Positions 42,784 to 48,074 of a stretch of DNA of 48,074 nucleotides are shown here, in pieces. The position numbers and the translations under genes are program-made. Source of the stretch: Hyphomicrobiales bacterium (GTDB lineage: Bacteria > Pseudomonadota > Alphaproteobacteria > Rhizobiales > Devosiaceae); contig UCAU01000034.1 in the NCBI GenBank assembly GCA_900470445.1, positions 35,133-83,206 of the forward strand, read 5' to 3'. The notes beneath the pieces are model-generated. The model saw nothing but the letters and a program-made list of their open reading frames with translations, did not search any database and was not told the DNA's origin. The first letter of the stretch is position 1. The number at the start of each line of letters is the position of its first letter.

Positions 42784-44658
42784 ATGAGCCTGTTCAGCCC
42801 ATTGCACAAAATCTTCGAGTCCTGGCTCGATCCGTTCCGCCATACCGACAATCTGCAGCCGCCCGCCACCGGGCCGCGGTTTTTCTGGCATTATATCCGT
42901 CAGGCCAAGCTGCCCTTCCTGTCGCTGCTGATCCTGGGTGGGGCGGTGGCTTTGGTCGAGGCCGCCTTGTTCTACTATGTCGGCCGGTTGGTCGATATTC
43001 TCGACGCGGCTAATCAGGGCGAAGGCTGGGGCGGGCTGCTTGCCGCCAATGGCACCGAACTGGCGTTCATGCTCGTCGTCGTGCTGGGCGTGCGGTTCAT
43101 CGTGACCTGGCTCTCCGCCGTGGTCGAAGAGCAGACGGTCAATCTGGGCTTTTACAATCTCGTACGCTGGCAGGCTTATGCCCATGTCATTCGCCAGAGC
43201 CTGAGCTTTTTCCAGAATGACTTTTCCGGCGCCATTGCCAGCAAGGTGTGGCAGAGCGGCGGGGCGGTGGGCGATTTCATGGTGGCCCTGCTCCAGGTGG
43301 TCTGGTTCATCGCCGTCTATGCGATCACCACGCTGGTGCTGGTCGGCCAGCTTGATTGGCGCCTGGGCGCGGCCGTGGCTTTGTGGATCGTCGCCTTTGC
43401 TTTTCTCGCCTGGTATTACGTGCCGCGCATGCGCAAGCGGTCCACATTGGCCGCCGAAGCCGCCTCTGCGCTGACCGGGCGCATTGTCGATAGCTTCTCC
43501 AATATCCAGACGCTGAAGCTCTTTGGTTCGAGCGACGAAGATGACCGCTTCGTGCGGCGCGGCTTCGACAATTTCCTGGGCGCCATGACCACTTTGGCGC
43601 GCACCTTGGTCGGCGTTCGCTCGGCCATGGGCATGCTGTCGGGCGTCGCCATTGCCGGGATTGGCGCGCTCTCCGTGCATTTGTGGACGCAAGGGCTGAT
43701 CTCGGTGGGTGGCGTGGCCTTCACCCTGGGGCTGGTGCTGCGGCTCTATAATCTGCTGGGCCGCATGATGAACCAGCTCAATGGGCTGATGCGCAATTAC
43801 GGCACCGCGCAGAACTCGGCCGAGTTGATCGCCCGTCCGCTGGGGCTGGTCGATGTGCCGGGCGCTCCGCCCCTCGTGGTCACGGCGGGCCATATCCATT
43901 TCGAGCATATCGATTTCCACTATGGCAAGCCGAGCGGGATCATCGATCATCTCGAGCTTGATATCGCGCCGGGCGAGCGGGTCGGGTTGATCGGACGCTC
44001 GGGCGCGGGCAAATCCACGCTGATGAGCCTGTTGCTGCGGTTCTACGATCTGGAGGGCGGCCGCATCACCATTGATGGGCAGGATATTTCCAAGGTCACC
44101 CAGGCGTCGCTGCGCGCCAATATTGGCGTCGTGACGCAGGACACCGCGCTGCTGCATCGCTCGGTGCGGGCCAATATCGTGTTCGGTCGCCCCGATGCGA
44201 GCGAAGAGGAAATGGTCAGCGCCGCGCAGATGGCCGAGGCTGACGAATTCATCGATACATTGGTCGATTTCAGGGGTCGCACGGGGTATGACGCGCAGGT
44301 GGGCGAGCGGGGCGTCAAGCTCTCTGGCGGCCAGCGCCAGCGTGTGGCGATTGCCCGCGTGTTGCTCAAGAATGCGCCGATCCTGGTGCTCGACGAAGCG
44401 ACTTCGGCACTCGATAGCGAGGTCGAGGCGGCCATTCAAAGCCAGCTGGAGCGGCTAATGGCGGGCAAGACGGTGATCGCCATTGCCCATCGGCTCTCGA
44501 CCATCGCTGCCATGGACCGGCTGGTCGTGCTGGAAAAGGGGCAGATCGTCGAGCAGGGTACTCATGCCGAGCTGCTGGCGCTGGGCGGCCAATATGCTCA
44601 GCTGTGGCACCGCCAATCCGGCGGGTTCCTCGATCTCGACACTGCCGCCGCGCAATAG
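42784..44658 (+). CDS. ABC exporter, half-transporter (multidrug/lipid type)
   Basis: 624 residues. N-terminal transmembrane domain (about 35-335, six segments) fused to a nucleotide-binding domain (about 370-610): Walker A GRSGAGKST, signature LSGGQRQRVAI, Walker [14 protein letters not shown]-loop IAHRLSTI. MsbA/BmrA-like architecture working as a homodimer or with a partner. ATG 42784 sits in GTTCATGAGC without a ribosome site. A second, similar exporter begins at 47129 beyond the chemotaxis gene and could be a heterodimer partner, though the two are not in one operon. Confidence 0.95.
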   Translation: MSLFSPLHKIFESWLDPFRHTDNLQPPATGPRFFWHYIRQAKLPFLSLLILGGAVALVEAALFYYVGRLVDILDAANQGEGWGGLLAANGTELAFMLVVVLGVRFIVTWLSAVVEEQTVNLGFYNLVRWQAYAHVIRQSLSFFQNDFSGAIASKVWQSGGAVGDFMVALLQVVWFIAVYAITTLVLVGQLDWRLGAAVALWIVAFAFLAWYYVPRMRKRSTLAAEAASALTGRIVDSFSNIQTLKLFGSSDEDDRFVRRGFDNFLGAMTTLARTLVGVRSAMGMLSGVAIAGIGALSVHLWTQGLISVGGVAFTLGLVLRLYNLLGRMMNQLNGLMRNYGTAQNSAELIARPLGLVDVPGAPPLVVTAGHIHFEHIDFHYGKPSGIIDHLELDIAPGERVGLIGRSGAGKSTLMSLLLRFYDLEGGRITIDGQDISKVTQASLRANIGVVTQDTALLHRSVRANIVFGRPDASEEEMVSAAQMAEADEFIDTLVDFRGRTGYDAQVGERGVKLSGGQRQRVAIARVLLKNAPILVLDEATSALDSEVEAAIQSQLERLMAGKTVIAIAHRLSTIAAMDRLVVLEKGQIVEQGTHAELLALGGQYAQLWHRQSGGFLDLDTAAAQ

Positions 44659-44659
44659 A

Positions 44660-44687
44660 AAAGGCCCTCCCGCGAGGAAGGGCCTTT
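44660..44687. terminator. Bidirectional intrinsic terminator
   Basis: AAAGGCCCT / AGGGCCTTT, a perfect 9-bp stem with a 10-base loop, A-rich before (plus strand) and T-rich after. It lies immediately after the ABC exporter stop and 21 bases from the stop of the convergent chemotaxis gene. Confidence 0.9.
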
Positions 44688-44708
44688 CTGGTTCAGTCTA
44701 GGGACAGA

Positions 44709-46721
44709 TCAGAAGCTTTCCCAATCGTCCATTTTGATCGCGGCATTGCCCTGGGAGCGATAGGTCGCTGGCGCAGCCTTGCGGCGGGGTGGTGCGGCAT
44801 GCCGCACGGGCTCGGCCGGCGCCTGATGCACCGAGAAGATCTCGACAATGCCGTCGAGCTGGATGGCCTGGCCCTCGGTCTGCTCGATCGAGGCATTGAT
44901 TTCCTCGACCAGGGCGGCGTTGTGCTGGGTCATCTCGTCCATCTGGCGGACGGCAACGCCCACTTCCTGGATAGCGCTGGCCTGTTCCGAGCTGTCGCGG
45001 GCAATGCCTTCGAGCAGTTCGGAATTGGCGCGCACGCCGTCCAGCATTTCATCGAGCTTGGCAGCTGCGTCGGCCACGAGCTTGGTGCCGCAGCGCACTT
45101 CGAGCGCTGATTGCTCGATCAGCGCCTTGACCTCGGTCGAGGCCTGGGCGGAGGACTGCGCCAGGCGCCGCACTTCCACGGCCACCACGGCAAAACCCTT
45201 GCCGGCTTCACCGGCGCGGGCCGCTTCCACCGAGGCGTTGAGCGCCAGCAGGTTGGTCTGGAAGGCGATGTCGTCAATCATGCCGATAATGTTGGAGATT
45301 TTCGACGAGGAGGTCGCGATACGCTCCATGGCCTGGGTGGCTTCGGCCATGACCACGCCGCCTTCTTCGGCGGAGCGGGTCGAAGCAATGGCATTGTCGC
45401 TGGCGGATTTAGCGCGGGTCGAGTTCTGCGTGACCGTGGCGGCCAGCTGTTCCATGGCGGCCGAGGTTTCCTCGATGGTCGCGGCCTGCTTGGTGGTGCG
45501 CTCGGACAGATCATTGGCACCCGACAGGATTTCCCCGGTCGCGAGCTTGAGTTGACCGGAAGTGTCGCGCAGCCGGCCGACAATGTCGGAGAACTTGATC
45601 GCTACCGCGTTGGTGTCGTCCTTGAGGCGGCCGAAGGCGCCTTCATAGAGGCCTTCGACCCGCTTGGTCAGGTCAGCATTGGCGAGGGCCGAGAGCACCT
45701 GGCTGGTTTCGGCCAGGCCAGTATCGACGGTCTTGACCAGGCTGTTGACGCTGCTGGCCAGGGCATTGAGTTCCGGATCGGGGAAATCGGCAGTGACGCG
45801 CTGGGAGAAATCGCCTTCTGCGGCGGCATCGACCACCGAGCCGAAGGCGCTTTGCAGCTCGGTCATCATTTCCTTGCGGGTTTCCTCGTCGCGGATGATG
45901 CGGGCGGCTTCGGCCTGGGTCATGTGGGCGATCTTCTCGCCATTGTCGCGGAACACGTCGACGGCCCGGGCCATGGCGCCGATTTCGTCGGCCCGGTCGG
46001 TGCCCTGGATGGTGATGTCGAACTTGCCATCGGCCAGTTCGGCCATCTGGCCATTGAGCGCGGTGATCGGCTTGGTCAGGCTACGCACGATGAGCCAGCC
46101 GGCCAGCACCAGAACAGCGATGACGCCGAGGGCAATCAGGGCGCTGCTCAGCGCATTTTCCTGGTAGATGGCGTCGATATCGGTCTGCAGCACGCCCGTG
46201 CCGATGGCCCAGGACCAGGGCGCGAAATTCTGCACATAGGTCAGCTTTTCGATGGCCGGCGCATCGGGATTGGCGCCCGAGAACATGAAGGTGGTGAAGA
46301 GCGAACCCTGGGTGCGGGCGCCATCGGTATATTCTTCGATGAACCGTTTGCCATTGGTGTCGGTGCGGTCGCGCATATTGGTGTCGACCACAGCCGGGTT
46401 GGCATTGACGATCATGACATAGTCATGGGTCACCGCGAACACATAGTCATCGCCCGAATAATTGATGGCATGCAGCATGGCCTTGGCTTCGGTCTGGGCT
46501 GCTTCCAGCGTCATTTCGCCGGCCTGCACGCGCGCATCGTAATTGCCGAGTATGGTCACCGCAGTTTCGATGACGCTCTTGATCTCGGCCTTTTTGAGAT
46601 CGATGAGATTGTTGTGAATATTGGTCAGCTGATAGGCGGTCAGGCCGGCGAAGCCGACGACGAACAGAAGCAGCAGCGCGGACATCCGGCGCGCAATGCT
46701 GCCAGTCACGATCTTGAGCAT
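44709..46721 (-). CDS. Methyl-accepting chemotaxis protein (single Cache)
   Basis: 670 residues. Membrane segments at about 12-32 and 191-213 enclose a periplasmic single-Cache domain ([39 protein letters not shown]). A HAMP domain, a long linker and the MCP signalling domain with tip [20 protein letters not shown] follow. The C-terminus ends DDWESF, matching the WxxF-type pentapeptide (NWETF in E. coli) that tethers CheR/CheB. This receptor would sense a small molecule in the periplasm and steer flagellar motility. ATG 46721 has only a distant AGAG. Neighbouring genes are ABC exporters rather than chemotaxis genes. Confidence 0.95.
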   Translation of the reverse strand: MLKIVTGSIARRMSALLLLFVVGFAGLTAYQLTNIHNNLIDLKKAEIKSVIETAVTILGNYDARVQAGEMTLEAAQTEAKAMLHAINYSGDDYVFAVTHDYVMIVNANPAVVDTNMRDRTDTNGKRFIEEYTDGARTQGSLFTTFMFSGANPDAPAIEKLTYVQNFAPWSWAIGTGVLQTDIDAIYQENALSSALIALGVIAVLVLAGWLIVRSLTKPITALNGQMAELADGKFDITIQGTDRADEIGAMARAVDVFRDNGEKIAHMTQAEAARIIRDEETRKEMMTELQSAFGSVVDAAAEGDFSQRVTADFPDPELNALASSVNSLVKTVDTGLAETSQVLSALANADLTKRVEGLYEGAFGRLKDDTNAVAIKFSDIVGRLRDTSGQLKLATGEILSGANDLSERTTKQAATIEETSAAMEQLAATVTQNSTRAKSASDNAIASTRSAEEGGVVMAEATQAMERIATSSSKISNIIGMIDDIAFQTNLLALNASVEAARAGEAGKGFAVVAVEVRRLAQSSAQASTEVKALIEQSALEVRCGTKLVADAAAKLDEMLDGVRANSELLEGIARDSSEQASAIQEVGVAVRQMDEMTQHNAALVEEINASIEQTEGQAIQLDGIVEIFSVHQAPAEPVRHAAPPRRKAAPATYRSQGNAAIKMDDWESF

Positions 46722-47073
46722 GAAATTTTGTACTCTGATGGGAATCGAAGAGGGAAGCGATCGGCTTCGGGAGCCGGGTGGGGAATCCGGCTAAGGCGCG
46801 GCGCGCGCGAATGCGATCAAGGCAGTGGCCTCCTGGCAGAGCATCAGCCGTTCTGGCTGGATGGGTCATGTCGTTCAGGCAAAACATGCCGCCCTTAGGT
46901 TAATTTACTGACAAGCCGGAAGGGTCTAGGGCGCTGTGAGCGCTTGAAAAATTCGACCTCGTGCTCAAACAGCCTGAGTTAAATTGTCGCACAATCGCCG
47001 GCGCTGCCCTTGTCCCCACCAGCGGATCGGGGCATAGTCGCACAGCTATCAAAGCCCGTATCAGGAGAGCGAA
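46722..47073. other. Divergent intergenic region with operator-like palindrome
   Basis: About 350 bases. Contains the palindrome ATTGT-CGC-ACAAT at 46983-46995 and a second GTCGCACA at 47037-47044, 51 bases on. A short hairpin GCGCT/AGCGC lies near 46932. No gene or RNA recognised. Confidence 0.45.
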
Positions 47074-47178
47074 ATGAAAGCCGCCATGTCCAATCAGAAA
47101 GGAAAAGTTCAACAGGACATGAAGCTTTATGCAGATCCGATTTCCCCGGGCGAGGGCGCATGCACACGCACGCCGTAG
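47074..47178 (+). CDS. Possible 34-residue leader ORF before ABC exporter
   Basis: ATG 47074 has the strongest ribosome site nearby (AGGAGAG, 5 bases). The frame runs 34 codons (MKAAMSNQKGKVQQDMKLYA onward) and stops at 47178, inside the exporter reading frame in a different register. It may be a leader peptide that couples translation to the exporter, a chance ORF, or the true N-terminus separated from the exporter by a frameshift. Confidence 0.35.
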   Translation: MKAAMSNQKGKVQQDMKLYADPISPGEGACTRTP

Positions 47179-48074
47179 CCATTCTCTAAAACACTTCTTC
47201 GCCGGCCTTTTGCCGCGACCGCAGAGCAGCGGGGGCGATAGTTATGCGCGTGCGCGGAAATTTCTCTCCTATTACCGGCCGCATCTGCCGCTGCTGGCGG
47301 CCGATCTCGTCTGTGCCCTCTTGGTCGCGGCGACGGCATTGTTCCTGCCGCTTTGCGCCAATTACGTCACCAAACAGCTGATCGCATTGCCTCAGGTACC
47401 CGAGGCGATCGGGCAGATCTATCTCATGGGCGCGGTGATGCTGGGCGTGTTGGCCGTGCAGGTCCTGGCGATCTTTTTCGTCGACTACCAGGGCCACATG
47501 ATGGGCGCCAAGATCGAGGCGTCGGTGCGCAAGGAATTGTTCGAACATTGCCAGAAGCTGTCCTTCAGCTTCTATGACCGGCAACGCGTCGGGCAATTGA
47601 TGAGCCGGATCACCAATGACTCGCTGTGGCTGGGCGAGCTGTTCCACCATGGGCCGGAGGATATTTCCATTGCACTGCTCAAATTTGGCGGCGCCATGGT
47701 CATCCTGTTCTTCATCGATCCGATATTGGCGGGGCTGATCGCGGCATTGACGCCGCTGGCGGTGCTCTATGCGCTCTATTTCAATCGCCGCATGAATGTT
47801 GCCCTGCGGCAGAGCAAGGAGCGGATCGCATCGGTCAATGAGCGGGTGGAGGATGCCCTCTCCGGCATCAGGGTGGTGCAGTCCTTTGCCAATGAGACGA
47901 TGGAATCCAGGCGCTTCGAGGCGGAAAACCAGCGGTTTCTGGACAGCCGCCGCGAGGGCTATCGCAGCGAGGCCTATTTCTCCGCCGGCACGGAAACCTT
48001 CGCGCAGTTGGTGACGGTGCTGGTCATCGTGGTGGGGGCCGTGCGGGTGCTCACGGCGGGGCTGGGGGGGGCGG
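47129..48074 (+). CDS. ABC exporter (cut by window edge)
   Basis: About 315 residues visible, all transmembrane domain: FLSYYRPHLPLLAADLVCAL, LFEHCQKLSFSFYDRQRVGQ, GIRVVQSFANETMESRRFE. These are the hallmarks of the ABC_membrane fold of MsbA-like exporters; the nucleotide-binding domain lies beyond 48074. ATG 47129 is the first start after an in-frame TGA at 47120-47122, with AGGA eleven bases upstream. The first 40 residues are Arg/His-rich and unlike the family, so the start may be wrong, or a frameshift may separate the better-supported start at 47074 from this frame. Confidence 0.85.
   Translation, partial: MQIRFPRARAHAHARRSHSLKHFFAGLLPRPQSSGGDSYARARKFLSYYRPHLPLLAADLVCALLVAATALFLPLCANYVTKQLIALPQVPEAIGQIYLMGAVMLGVLAVQVLAIFFVDYQGHMMGAKIEASVRKELFEHCQKLSFSFYDRQRVGQLMSRITNDSLWLGELFHHGPEDISIALLKFGGAMVILFFIDPILAGLIAALTPLAVLYALYFNRRMNVALRQSKERIASVNERVEDALSGIRVVQSFANETMESRRFEAENQRFLDSRREGYRSEAYFSAGTETFAQLVTVLVIVVGAVRVLTAGLGGA

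Noticed and set aside
42784..48074. The two ABC exporters as one heterodimeric operon
   Set aside because: An oppositely oriented chemoreceptor and a strong terminator lie between them; pairing cannot be claimed from position.

Overview
The window is high-GC, dense and almost free of mobile DNA. It reads as the chromosome of an alphaproteobacterium, most likely a Devosia-like member of the Hyphomicrobiales. This is inferred from an HWE-type sensor kinase beside small stress proteins with EcfG-like promoters (GGAAC-N16-CGTT), the style of the L,D-transpeptidase and DUF882 cell-wall enzymes, the dipeptide-type sugar ABC island, and a REP-like palindrome of a kind I recall from alphaproteobacteria. 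I saw no tRNA, rRNA, CRISPR array, transposase or phage gene. No species can be named from sequence alone.

Layout. 1-2300: stress block with a truncated PAS/HWE kinase, a DUF892 (YciF-like) ferritin-fold protein, and three small proteins including DUF3008. 2300-5440: divergent membrane glycosylation block, made of a PIG-V-like transferase with a small membrane-anchored partner facing a GT2-GtrA fusion. 5520-11200: dxs, then two cell-wall enzymes (DUF882/M15-like and a YcbB-like L,D-transpeptidase), all on the minus strand. 11420-13575: divergent AraC regulator and SDR. 13630-19910: two-component system whose response regulator has a MarR-like output domain, then a large beta-helix autotransporter. 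20056-22680: small membrane protein, methyltransferase, and a TetR/GFA-family divergent pair with a clear operator region. 22679-25326: small secreted protein and an HAF-repeat autotransporter, followed by a REP-like palindrome. 25721-26689: second AraC regulator.

26817-39698 is the centrepiece: a divergent LacI regulator and a nine-gene, tightly packed plus-strand operon. It holds a Tat-exported family-5 solute-binding protein, a GHL6-type putative glycoside hydrolase with a trimerisation domain, two permeases, a fused double ATPase, a Gfo/Idh/MocA oxidoreductase, a xylose-isomerase-like TIM barrel, a hydroxypyruvate-isomerase-like enzyme and a tartronate-semialdehyde-reductase-like enzyme. 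Together they look like an uptake and oxidative breakdown route for an unusual glycoside or sugar acid. The substrate cannot be read from the sequence.

39703-48074: a 900-residue secreted protein joining two repeated jelly-roll-like domains, a DUF4344 metallopeptidase and a degenerate rhodanese-like tail; an ABC exporter; a methyl-accepting chemotaxis protein with a CheR-tether-like C-terminus; and the 5' part of a second ABC exporter cut by the window edge.
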